From Pseudidiomarina marina (lineage in GTDB: Bacteria > Pseudomonadota > Gammaproteobacteria > Enterobacterales > Alteromonadaceae), in the NCBI RefSeq assembly GCF_003987045.1, contig NZ_PIPZ01000001.1, positions 1,107,545 to 1,171,544 on the forward strand: a stretch of 64,000 bases of DNA. Reading direction: 5' to 3'. This document shows, piece after piece, positions 38,473-46,067 of the stretch. Below the pieces are notes generated by a model, which did no database searches, was not told the origin of the DNA, and was given only the letters and a program-made list of their open reading frames with translations. The translations under genes were made by a program, and so were the position numbers. Numbering within the stretch: the first letter of the stretch is position 1; each line of letters begins with the position of its first letter.

Positions 38473-40412
38473 TTATTCAATCGGTTTTCGATTAACGAAT
38501 CTACCACAGACGGATCGGCAAGCGTAGAGGTATCGCCTAAATTCTCGAATTCGTTGGCGGCAATCTTACGCAGAATGCGGCGCATGATTTTACCCGAACG
38601 CGTCTTCGGCAAATCCGCTGTCCAGTGAATGAAATCTGGCGTCGCAATTGGGCTTAACTCTTTACGCACCCAGTCGCGCACTTCTTTGGTCAGCTCATCG
38701 GTAATCTCCGTGCCGGCCATTGCTGACACATACACATAAATACCCTGGCCTTTCACGTCGTGCGGATAACCCACAACCGCCGCCTCAGAAATCTTCTCGT
38801 GTTCAACCAACACCGATTCAATTTCAGCCGTACCCAAACGGTGACCCGACACGTTCAACACGTCGTCCACACGGCCGGTGATCCAGAAGAAACCATCTTC
38901 GTCACGACGCGCGCCATCACCAGTGAAATACATGTTTTTATAGGCAGAGAAATAGGTTTGCTCAAAGCGCTCATGGTCACCCCATAGCGTGCGCATTTGA
39001 CCTGGCCATGAATCTTTAATCACCAAATTGCCATCAACAGCGCCTTCAAGCTCGTTGCCATCGGCATCCACCAACGCTGGCTGCACACCAAAGAAAGGAC
39101 GCGTTGCCGAACCTGGTTTCAAATCAGTCGCACCCGGCAATGGCGTGATCATGATGCCACCCGTTTCAGTTTGCCACCACGTATCCACAATTGGACAACG
39201 GCTATCGCCGATCACCTTGTAATACCACTCCCACGCCTCTGGATTAATCGGCTCACCGACTGACCCCAACGTACGCAATGACTTACGCGAAGACGTTTCC
39301 GCAGCAGCAGTACCTTTCGACATCAACGCACGAATCGCCGTTGGTGCCGTGTACAGAATATTGACGCTGTGCTTATCAACCACTTCACCAATCCGACCCA
39401 CGCCCGGATACGTTGGCAATCCTTCAAAAATCAACGTGGTTGCGCCATTAGCTAACGGCCCATAAACAATGTAGCTATGACCAGTAATCCAGCCCACATC
39501 GGCTGCACACCAGTACACATCATCTTCGTGATAATCGAATACCAACTCGTGCGTCATTGACGCATACACCATGTAACCACCAGTGGTATGCAACACGCCC
39601 TTTGGTTTGCCTGTAGAACCTGAGGTATACAAAATAAACAGCGGGTCTTCAGCATTCATCACTTCTGGCTGGCACTCAGCAGGTACATCTTTCACCAACT
39701 GATCCCAAGCCACATCACGGCTGTCGTCCCATTCGGTTTCGCCGTGCGTTACTTTCGCAACCACAACCTTTTCAACCGTCGCACAACGACCACCACGCAG
39801 TGCTTCGTCAACATTCGCCTTCAGTGGCGTCGTTTTACCACCACGACGGCCGCCATCCGCAGTTACAATCACTTTCACGCCGCAATCATTCACGCGGTCG
39901 GCAATTGCATTCGGCGAGAAGCCACCAAAAATAACCGTATGCACCGCACCGATGCGCGCACACGCCAACATCGCATAAGCCGCCTCCGGCACCATCGGCA
40001 TATAAATTGCCACACGGTCACCCTTCTGCACGCCCAGCTTCTTCAAACCATTCGCAAAACGTGACACTTCTTGATGCAATTGCTTATAGCTAATCTCGTC
40101 GCTCACACTTGGGTCATCACCTTCCCAAATAATCGCCGTTTTATCACCGCGCTCCGCCAAGTGCCGATCGACGCAGTTGTAGCACGCATTCAAGGTGCCA
40201 TCTTCAAACCATTTTATGCTCACATTGCCCGGCGCAAAACTCGTATTCTTCACCTTCGAATAGGGGCTAAACCAGCTAATACGCTGCCCTTGCTCACGCC
40301 AAAAACCCTCAGGGTCTTTCACGCTCTGCTCGTACATCGCCAGGTACTGTTCATTGTTCACCAATGCCCGCGCTTTCGCATCTGCCGGCACTTTATAAAC
40401 CCCATGTTGCAT
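38469..40412 (-). CDS. acs: Acetyl-CoA synthetase
   Basis: Acs converts acetate, ATP and CoA to acetyl-CoA through acetyl-AMP. ATG 40412 follows GGGAGG and gives [20 protein letters not shown]; 647 aa, as usual for the family. Motifs: [18 protein letters not shown] (P-loop-like adenylation motif, near 265), WWQTETGG (acetate pocket) and, near the C-terminus, [15 protein letters not shown] with the catalytic lysine that protein acetyltransferases modify. It is divergent from the porin gene; the shared gap contains a candidate CrbR dyad and two family B elements. crbR follows downstream. Confidence 0.97.
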   Translation of the reverse strand: MQHGVYKVPADAKARALVNNEQYLAMYEQSVKDPEGFWREQGQRISWFSPYSKVKNTSFAPGNVSIKWFEDGTLNACYNCVDRHLAERGDKTAIIWEGDDPSVSDEISYKQLHQEVSRFANGLKKLGVQKGDRVAIYMPMVPEAAYAMLACARIGAVHTVIFGGFSPNAIADRVNDCGVKVIVTADGGRRGGKTTPLKANVDEALRGGRCATVEKVVVAKVTHGETEWDDSRDVAWDQLVKDVPAECQPEVMNAEDPLFILYTSGSTGKPKGVLHTTGGYMVYASMTHELVFDYHEDDVYWCAADVGWITGHSYIVYGPLANGATTLIFEGLPTYPGVGRIGEVVDKHSVNILYTAPTAIRALMSKGTAAAETSSRKSLRTLGSVGEPINPEAWEWYYKVIGDSRCPIVDTWWQTETGGIMITPLPGATDLKPGSATRPFFGVQPALVDADGNELEGAVDGNLVIKDSWPGQMRTLWGDHERFEQTYFSAYKNMYFTGDGARRDEDGFFWITGRVDDVLNVSGHRLGTAEIESVLVEHEKISEAAVVGYPHDVKGQGIYVYVSAMAGTEITDELTKEVRDWVRKELSPIATPDFIHWTADLPKTRSGKIMRRILRKIAANEFENLGDTSTLADPSVVDSLIENRLNK

Positions 40413-40437
40413 AAAACCTCCCATTGAACTGCAAATT

Positions 40438-40566
40438 CGTTGTTCGTTATTCGTTATTGGTTATTCGAAAAAACGAAAACTAACGCACAAAAAAGTGAGC
40501 AAATCTAACTGCAATATACCGAGCGAGCTAAACCCACGAATAACGAATAACCAATAACGACTAACG
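40438..40566. repeat. Family B inverted-repeat element with long loop
   Basis: Left arm from 40438 and right arm ending at 40566 are inverted four-heptamer arrays (CGTTGTT, CGTTATT types) around an unrelated loop of about 70 nt. It lies between the acs start and the candidate CrbR site. Confidence 0.8.
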
Positions 40567-40611
40567 TTTTTTTAATGCCTATACCTTCAGTTATTGCGCG
40601 CGATCAAGCCA

Positions 40612-40626
40612 TTAGACCATAGTCTA
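40612..40626. promoter_or_regulatory. Candidate CrbR binding site between acs and the porin gene
   Basis: TTAGACCATAGTCTA contains AGAC-CATA-GTCT. The same dyad lies upstream of the actP operon (27184-27199). It is about 200 bp from acs and 158 bp from the porin start, in a 371-bp divergent gap otherwise filled by two family B repeats. Confidence 0.5.
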
Positions 40627-40667
40627 GATTGATAATTACGCCCGCATGTTAAAAGCTTACTCACTAA

Positions 40668-40759
40668 CGTTATTCGTTACTCGTTATTCGTTATTCGAAG
40701 AAACAACGACGAATTTTGAGTATTTACAACGAGTAACCAATAACGAATAACGATTAACG
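40668..40759. repeat. Family B inverted-repeat element
   Basis: Left arm from 40668 and right arm to 40759, four CGTTATT-like heptamers each, with a loop of about 30 nt. It ends 25 bp before the porin ATG. Confidence 0.8.
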
Positions 40760-40783
40760 CTTTCAATCCAAAGGAGCACAGCA

Positions 40784-41977
40784 ATGTTGCACAAAACACT
40801 AACCAAATCGCTAGTTGCCAGTGCAGTACTTGTCGGCTTAGCAGGCGGCTTAGCCACGAACGCCCATGCTGCAGAAGGCCCAGAGTGGTCATTCAGTGGC
40901 TATGTAAAACTCGATGCCATGATCTCTGACTATGGTGACGGTTCAGCCGGCGCCGGTACCGACAAAAACATCGGTCGCCAGATCTATATTCCTAGCTTAA
41001 CGCCAGTGGGCGGTCAAGGCGATGACGCGGTAACGGATTTCCACGCCCGTCAATCGCGTTTCTTCTTCGACGTGAAGCAAAAGCTTGAAAATGGCGAAGA
41101 CATTAGCGGTCGTATCGAAATCGACTTCTTGACCGTGCCAAGTGGCGATGAGCGTATCTCTAACTCATACGCGCCACGCTTGCGTCAAGCCTACCTGCAA
41201 TACAAAAATTGGTTGATTGGTCAGGCTTGGTCAAACTTCCAAGACTTGAGCATCTTGCCTGAATCTGTTGATTTCATAGGTGCAACCGACGGTATGGTGT
41301 TCATGCGTCAACCGCAAGTGCGCTACACCAGCGGTGCATGGAGCTTCTCAATTGAGAACCCAGAAACCACAGTGAGCTTAGTGGATGCGGGTACCGGTGC
41401 GGTATCTCGTGCCGCCACCAGCGAAGGTATCATGCCTGACTTTACCGCAAAGTATAAAGGTAAGAGCGGCAACTTCAGCTACAGTGTTGCCGGCTTAGTG
41501 CGTCAATTAGCGTACGACATCGATAGCGACGGTAGCGACGAAACAGCAACCGGCTACGGCGTCACTTTTGGTGGTAAATTGGCATTTGATAACGGTAACG
41601 ACATCCGTGCTAGCTTCACCGCTGGTTCAGGTATCGGCCGCTACATGGGCCTCAACACCTTCAACGGCGCTTACGTTGACCCGAACAACAGCCTCGAGTC
41701 ACTCGACGTAATGGGCGTGACCTTTGCATATCGCCATCATTGGAGCGACAAAACCCGCTCTAACATCGTCTACAGCCGCGGCTGGGCCGACAACACCGAC
41801 AACCTCGAAGGCTCATTGGCCACTGAGTTCACCCAGCGCATTGGCTTCAACGTCATGCACTCAGTTGACCCGAAGCTCACCTTCGGTGGCGAAGTGTCAC
41901 TGGCACAACGTGAAAATGACGCAGGTCAGGACGGCGACTTAACTCGCGTCCAGTTCATGGCGATGTACACGTTCTAA
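40784..41977 (+). CDS. DcaP-like outer-membrane porin
   Basis: A 397-aa exported beta-barrel protein. AAAGGAG precedes the ATG and the signal peptide ends ATNAHAAEG. The mature protein begins WSFSGYVKLDAMISDYG and has RQSRFFFDVKQ, IEIDFL and RLRQAYLQYKNWLIGQAWSNF, the pattern of DcaP-type trimeric porins, and ends with an aromatic residue (FMAMYTF). DcaP porins pass negatively charged small molecules such as dicarboxylates. Divergence from acs suggests shared regulation and a role in uptake of organic acids (inference). Confidence 0.87.
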   Translation: MLHKTLTKSLVASAVLVGLAGGLATNAHAAEGPEWSFSGYVKLDAMISDYGDGSAGAGTDKNIGRQIYIPSLTPVGGQGDDAVTDFHARQSRFFFDVKQKLENGEDISGRIEIDFLTVPSGDERISNSYAPRLRQAYLQYKNWLIGQAWSNFQDLSILPESVDFIGATDGMVFMRQPQVRYTSGAWSFSIENPETTVSLVDAGTGAVSRAATSEGIMPDFTAKYKGKSGNFSYSVAGLVRQLAYDIDSDGSDETATGYGVTFGGKLAFDNGNDIRASFTAGSGIGRYMGLNTFNGAYVDPNNSLESLDVMGVTFAYRHHWSDKTRSNIVYSRGWADNTDNLEGSLATEFTQRIGFNVMHSVDPKLTFGGEVSLAQRENDAGQDGDLTRVQFMAMYTF

Positions 41978-41987
41978 GAGCGAAAAG

Positions 41988-42120
41988 CGTTATTCGTTAC
42001 TCGTTACTCGTTATTCGGAAAAGCGAAAGACGAAGAACGAAGAACGAAAAACGAAGAACGAAAAGCGAAGGACGAAAGACGAAGGACGAAAGACGAAGTA
42101 AGAAGGACGAAGACACAACG
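41988..42120. repeat. Family B arm followed by degenerate GACGAA tandem repeat
   Basis: A single CGTTATT-type arm (41988-42018) is followed by about 80 bp of purine-rich 6-8-bp units (GACGAA, GAACGAA, GGACGAA). It lies between the porin stop and its terminator. Confidence 0.7.
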
Positions 42121-42123
42121 CAG

Positions 42124-42159
42124 AAATGGCTAGTCATTTAGTTGGCTAGCCATTTTTTT
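42124..42159 (+). terminator. Probable terminator of the porin gene
   Basis: AATGGCTAG (42125-42133) and CTAGCCATT (42146-42154) with a T run. It is about 145 bp beyond the porin stop, apparently pushed away by repeat insertion. Confidence 0.75.
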
Positions 42160-42350
42160 ATTCATCACAAACAAGAAATTGTAATTGTGTACAACCGCGG
42201 AGAGTTTTAAAGAAGATTTAGGGCAACCATCTGTCGAAACAGACTCAGAGTTAACCTATTTAATCAACATCGGCGACATCGGCGCAGTGCCACTACGTCT
42301 ATTACTCAATAGATGGCAAAGTCAGCGGAATCTACGCTAGAAACCTAATC

Positions 42351-42550
42351 GACTGATACACGGCTGACAGCGACTGATACATGACTAATACCAGACTGAT
42401 ACCCGACCGAAGCCTGATTGAAACCTGACAGAACCCTTACTAATACTTGACTAATACCTAACTAATACCTAACTGATATCTGATTAATACCTAACTAATA
42501 CCTGACTAATACCTTCCTGACACGCGATTGATATCGACTGATATCTGACC
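42351..42550. repeat. 11-nt degenerate tandem repeat array (about 18 units)
   Basis: Consensus unit GACTAATACCT. The central units (about 42440-42520) are nearly exact and 11 nt apart; the outer ones are diverged, some 10 nt. The unit length is not a multiple of three, arguing against protein repeats. Confidence 0.8.
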
Positions 42551-42648
42551 AAGCTTGCTGGATACATTCGAAATTGCTCGGTGAAATTGCGAATTATCAG
42601 GAAATATTAGGAGACGATAGAGCTGTGCATACCCCCTAAAAATTTTAG

Positions 42649-42717
42649 TGTTCAGTTGCATCAAATTTGGTACAAAAAAGGCACCCCAAAATGCTACTTT
42701 TTTGATGCAACTGAACA
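42649..42717. repeat. Long hairpin with 17-bp perfect arms
   Basis: TGTTCAGTTGCATCAAA (42649-42665) and its exact inverted copy ending at 42717, with a loop of about 35 nt. GTCTTTTTT follows on the plus strand, so it could terminate or define a small RNA, or be a small inverted-repeat element. Confidence 0.7.
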
Positions 42718-42804
42718 GTCTTTTTTCAGAGACACCCCACACACCTATATATCTTTCATGAAACGCCCCAAAACATCGATTCTATTTGAACCATGCTTTG
42801 GTGC

Positions 42805-42918
42805 AACGAACAACGACTAACGAACAACGAGTAACCAATAACCAATAACGAACAACGAACAACGAGTAACGAGTAACAAACAACGCTGCGCGTTACCCGG
42901 CGTAGAACGCCGGGCTAC
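42805..42918. repeat. Family B array joined to a family D hairpin
   Basis: 42805-42885 is a run of CGTTGTT/CGTTACT-type heptamers read on the minus strand; 42885-42918 is the family D hairpin (ACCCGGCG...CGCCGGGCTAC). The D element supplies the TAG stop of the pgsW-like gene. Confidence 0.75.
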
Positions 42919-44066
42919 ACCATCGGTTTGGTGATTTTGCCGTGGCCGCCGGCGCGATTAAAGATGCTGGTGATGCGAGCTGAGCGCACAATCAACCAAG
43001 TCATGCCAAAGAGGCCCAAGCCAAGCGCAATTGCCAGCCAGCGGTTGTAGACTGTTGCCGAGTAAATACCACCATTGCCAACGGGTACTGACTCAACGGG
43101 CGCAATCGGTAAGCCGTAGCGGTTTGCTAAATTTTTAATGCCGATAAAATGAACTCCCGGAATTTCTTCTTGTAAGAAATAGCCCATCACCGTATCGACT
43201 GCGAACGCGCGGGATGGCGCATCCTTTTGCAGGCCAGATTTGAACATGTCGTCAATGCCCGGCGGGCCAACAATGGTGGCGCCACCACCGACGTTTACGA
43301 ACGCTTTGTAGCTGCGCTCGGCAGAGTATTCACGGAAAATAGCGATACGGTCAGCAACCGCTTCTTGGTAATTTGCAGGCTCAATCAAATTAATATCTGC
43401 GCGGTCAATCGAGCGCTTGAGCATGGCAATACCTTCTTCGGAAATGCCAATGCCTCGGTCTTCAATACCGCCCAAAGAGGCATAAATCGGTTTCAATGAA
43501 ATCACACCAGCGCTACGCAGTTCACGTTCCATATCAAGCCAAGTGAAGCCCGGCACGTTCGCGCCCCATTGCGACGATGATGCCGAAGCTATAATCACCG
43601 CATCGGCGCCCAGCGCTTCAAGCGCTGAGTACACAGCAAGGTTTATCGCTGGAAACGAGCCAGAAATGGTCACCGCAACCAAGTCACCTTCGCCCACACC
43701 GGCATCGGCCAATAGCTTCACAGCAACGGCAGCCCAATTCGGGTTCACGGTGGTTTGCTTTGATTCGCGACCACCTTGGTTGGTGGTAATCTCAGAATTT
43801 TCTAGGCCCACTAACCCAGAACGCTGCGGATCAAATTCAGGGTTAATTGGCGCAAGCTGCGCGCGCAATGGCTTCAACACATCCATGCCTTCGCGCATAA
43901 TCTTCGCGGCGTTCACCATGGTGGCGTAGTTTTTATCCACCACCGGATCGCGTTGGCGTAAGTTCTCGGCCAGCAAAAAGGCCAGTACCGCCAGCGCAAT
44001 TAAAAAGACTTGTCCCCAAAGTGGCACCCCTGATGAGCGCCAATAAATCTTGGTAAATTTACTCAT
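42915..44066 (-). CDS. pgsW: Poly-gamma-glutamate system protein (PgsW type)
   Basis: A 383-aa membrane-anchored protein with a TM segment near each end (VFLIALAVLAFLLAEN and WLAIALGLGLFGMTWLIVRSA) and a large extracytoplasmic domain between (DLVAVTISGSFPAINLAVYS, FVNVGGGATIVGPPG). This pattern is that of the 'poly-gamma-glutamate system protein' family (TIGR04332), found beside pgsB and pgsC in Gram-negatives. It is the third gene of the operon, 27 bp after pgsC. Its stop codon is part of a family D repeat. Biochemical role not established. Confidence 0.8.
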   Translation of the reverse strand: MSKFTKIYWRSSGVPLWGQVFLIALAVLAFLLAENLRQRDPVVDKNYATMVNAAKIMREGMDVLKPLRAQLAPINPEFDPQRSGLVGLENSEITTNQGGRESKQTTVNPNWAAVAVKLLADAGVGEGDLVAVTISGSFPAINLAVYSALEALGADAVIIASASSSQWGANVPGFTWLDMERELRSAGVISLKPIYASLGGIEDRGIGISEEGIAMLKRSIDRADINLIEPANYQEAVADRIAIFREYSAERSYKAFVNVGGGATIVGPPGIDDMFKSGLQKDAPSRAFAVDTVMGYFLQEEIPGVHFIGIKNLANRYGLPIAPVESVPVGNGGIYSATVYNRWLAIALGLGLFGMTWLIVRSARITSIFNRAGGHGKITKPMV

Positions 44067-44093
44067 GTGAATAATTCTCCTGTTGGCGCTGAC

Positions 44094-44669
44094 TTACCAG
44101 CCTGGCATTTGAAATGCGCGGCTTGCTTCATACATGTGCAATGACTCGGGCATAATCGCGATGAGCGCTAAGCGCACTAATACCGCGGTTACCGCCAAGC
44201 CACACAAAGTTTGCAACACGCCTTGGCGCTCGAACCAAATCGCAATTAAACCGGGAATGATGTAGCCAATAATGCTGCTCTCCATTACCGCCATCATGAG
44301 GCTTGATTCCAGTGGCTGCACTTGGGCTTGTGCTTCATCCACGCCGGCTATCATTTGTAGGTCAGTCCAGGTCACAAGGTTGCCAATAAACATATCGAAC
44401 AGCCCGGCAATAATGTAACCGGTTAAAATCATGATGATGGTTTGACGGCGGCCATAAACAATCACGAAGCTCGAAACAATTTTGACGATGAGATAGGTCA
44501 CGAAGGCCGCAACCAATGTTAGCGCTAGACTAAGCGGATCGGTCAATTGCAACGCCACATAACCAGGTACCACTAAACCACCAGCCGCTAATCCCAAGGT
44601 TTGGGTGAGCAGTAGCGTGAAAAACAAACCAATGCCGATAGCTACGGCGAGAATATTGAGCGCTATCAT
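44094..44669 (-). CDS. pgsC: Poly-gamma-glutamate biosynthesis protein PgsC/CapC
   Basis: A 191-aa inner-membrane protein with five to six hydrophobic segments and the family motif GLAAGGLVVPGYVALQL near the N-terminus. PgsC partners PgsB in the membrane ligase complex that polymerises glutamate. Its ATG overlaps the pgsB stop by 4 bp (ATGA), as expected for coupled subunits. Confidence 0.88.
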   Translation of the reverse strand: MIALNILAVAIGIGLFFTLLLTQTLGLAAGGLVVPGYVALQLTDPLSLALTLVAAFVTYLIVKIVSSFVIVYGRRQTIIMILTGYIIAGLFDMFIGNLVTWTDLQMIAGVDEAQAQVQPLESSLMMAVMESSIIGYIIPGLIAIWFERQGVLQTLCGLAVTAVLVRLALIAIMPESLHMYEASRAFQMPGW

Positions 44670-45871
44670 ACGTCTTCCTCATCAATTGCACGGTTTTGGA
44701 AAAAGCGTGCGACTTCCTCGCCGCCACCATGAATATTACACATGCCCACAATCAGCGCGTTACCTTGCGATTGTTCCAGCAAAACTTCGGTTATCTCCGT
44801 CATATGAGCGCCTTCCATGACCAATAACTTGTCCGGATCGAGTCCATATTTCATGGCCTCGCGCACAAAAATAAATGAACCCGAGCCCATCAATATAATC
44901 TTGCTGGCTGGCGACCATTGCACCACCGCCTCAGCCATTTGCTGAGAGCGATGCGGGCGGTCGGCGCGGCAATTAATCAGCATAATCGAGTGCCGCCCTT
45001 GGCCATGCTTTTCGAGCATGTTTTCCCAGATACGTCCGGTCGATTCAGGATCATTCGCAGCGAAGGCATTCACAAAAATCAGCTCACGCTCAAAGTAGCG
45101 AACATGAAGCACCTGCATAGCACCCGCTTCCGGCTCTAACGCCAGCATGCCTTTGAGGGCATCATCGCGCTTAACTCCTAGGTGCTCGCAAACTTTCAGC
45201 GCCAAGGCGACGTTCTCTGCATGTTCGGCATATTTAAATTCGGCGAGCACTTCTTCAGGAATCGCAGCAACTTCGTCTTCAGTAACCCCATGAAGTTGGC
45301 TACGGCGGTCTTGGCAAGATTCTTCAAATACCTCGAGTAAATCGCGCTCTGCAGTGAATAGGTTGCCTCGCACCGGTGTGCTACCTGCCAGCGCTAACGC
45401 TACATCACGCTCACCGGGGCCCATCACATCGAGATGATCCGCCCGCGCGTTGGTAATGACGCCCACATTCGAACGCACCATGCGCAGTTCACTCAAGCTC
45501 TGGTAGTGCGGCTGTAGCGCCATACACTCCACCACCACCACTTCAGGCTTCAGCACCGCCATGCGTTTTAGCATGCGCATTTGCTCAATAATGTTGGCAC
45601 CGCTAATGCGGTAGATAGGAAATTCACGGCCATCTGGGTCGGTCATGGCAGCCGCTGATCCGGTGGTTTTGGCGCACACGCGTTTGCCGCCACCACGCAA
45701 GCCAGCCGCAATCAGTCGCGTGACACTGGTTTTGCCACGGGTGCCGTTAACATGCACCCTTACCGGAATATTTCGGAGAAGAATTTTGTGTCTCAGTGCC
45801 TCAAAAGTACCCGCTGCAACCAACAGAAGCCACAGCACCACCACAATGCTTAGCAACACAGGAAATGACAT
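44666..45871 (-). CDS. pgsB: Poly-gamma-glutamate synthase PgsB/CapB (Mur-ligase fold)
   Basis: A 401-aa amide ligase: N-terminal membrane anchor (LLSIVVVLWLLLVAAGTFEAL), then an ATP loop VNGTRGKTSVTRLIAAGLR and VVVECMALQP, typical of CapB/PgsB. It activates the gamma-carboxyl of glutamate with ATP to extend a poly-gamma-glutamate chain. First gene of a pgsB-pgsC-pgsW operon; no pgsA/capA exporter gene lies adjacent. Confidence 0.92.
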   Translation of the reverse strand: MSFPVLLSIVVVLWLLLVAAGTFEALRHKILLRNIPVRVHVNGTRGKTSVTRLIAAGLRGGGKRVCAKTTGSAAAMTDPDGREFPIYRISGANIIEQMRMLKRMAVLKPEVVVVECMALQPHYQSLSELRMVRSNVGVITNARADHLDVMGPGERDVALALAGSTPVRGNLFTAERDLLEVFEESCQDRRSQLHGVTEDEVAAIPEEVLAEFKYAEHAENVALALKVCEHLGVKRDDALKGMLALEPEAGAMQVLHVRYFERELIFVNAFAANDPESTGRIWENMLEKHGQGRHSIMLINCRADRPHRSQQMAEAVVQWSPASKIILMGSGSFIFVREAMKYGLDPDKLLVMEGAHMTEITEVLLEQSQGNALIVGMCNIHGGGEEVARFFQNRAIDEEDV

Positions 45872-45952
45872 GGTTTGGCCTTTAGATTGTAAATTACATA
45901 CATAAGTGTATGTAATTAATAGACCAAAAGATCGAAATTAACGAATGTTTTA

Positions 45953-46067
45953 CGTAGCCCGGCGTTAAACGCCGGGACGTGGCGTAGCCACGGTTAATGC
46001 TTTAGTCATCGAAGAAGCCCGAACAATAACAGCGCTGCGCGCTACCCGGCGTTAAACGCCGGGCTAC
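45953..46067. repeat. Family D composite repeat
   Basis: Left part GTAGCCCGGCGTTAAACGCC at 45954 onward, with GGACGTGGC...GCCACGGTTAATGC; right part an inverted copy ending at 46067. It fills most of the gap between pgsB and the GGDEF-EAL gene and supplies the TAG stop of the latter. Confidence 0.85.

Larger units (their letters stand above)
42160..42914. other. Repeat-rich intergenic stretch without a convincing gene
   Basis: This 755-bp stretch holds a possible decayed coding remnant (about 42200-42358), an 11-nt tandem repeat array, a long perfect hairpin and family B and D repeats. A 78-codon minus-strand frame at 42506-42742 runs through the array and hairpin and has no ribosome site or recognisable composition; I do not call it a gene. 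Confidence 0.6.

Noticed and set aside
42506..42742. Minus-strand 78-codon open frame as a gene
   Set aside because: It runs through the 11-nt array and the long hairpin, has no ribosome site and no recognisable protein pattern.
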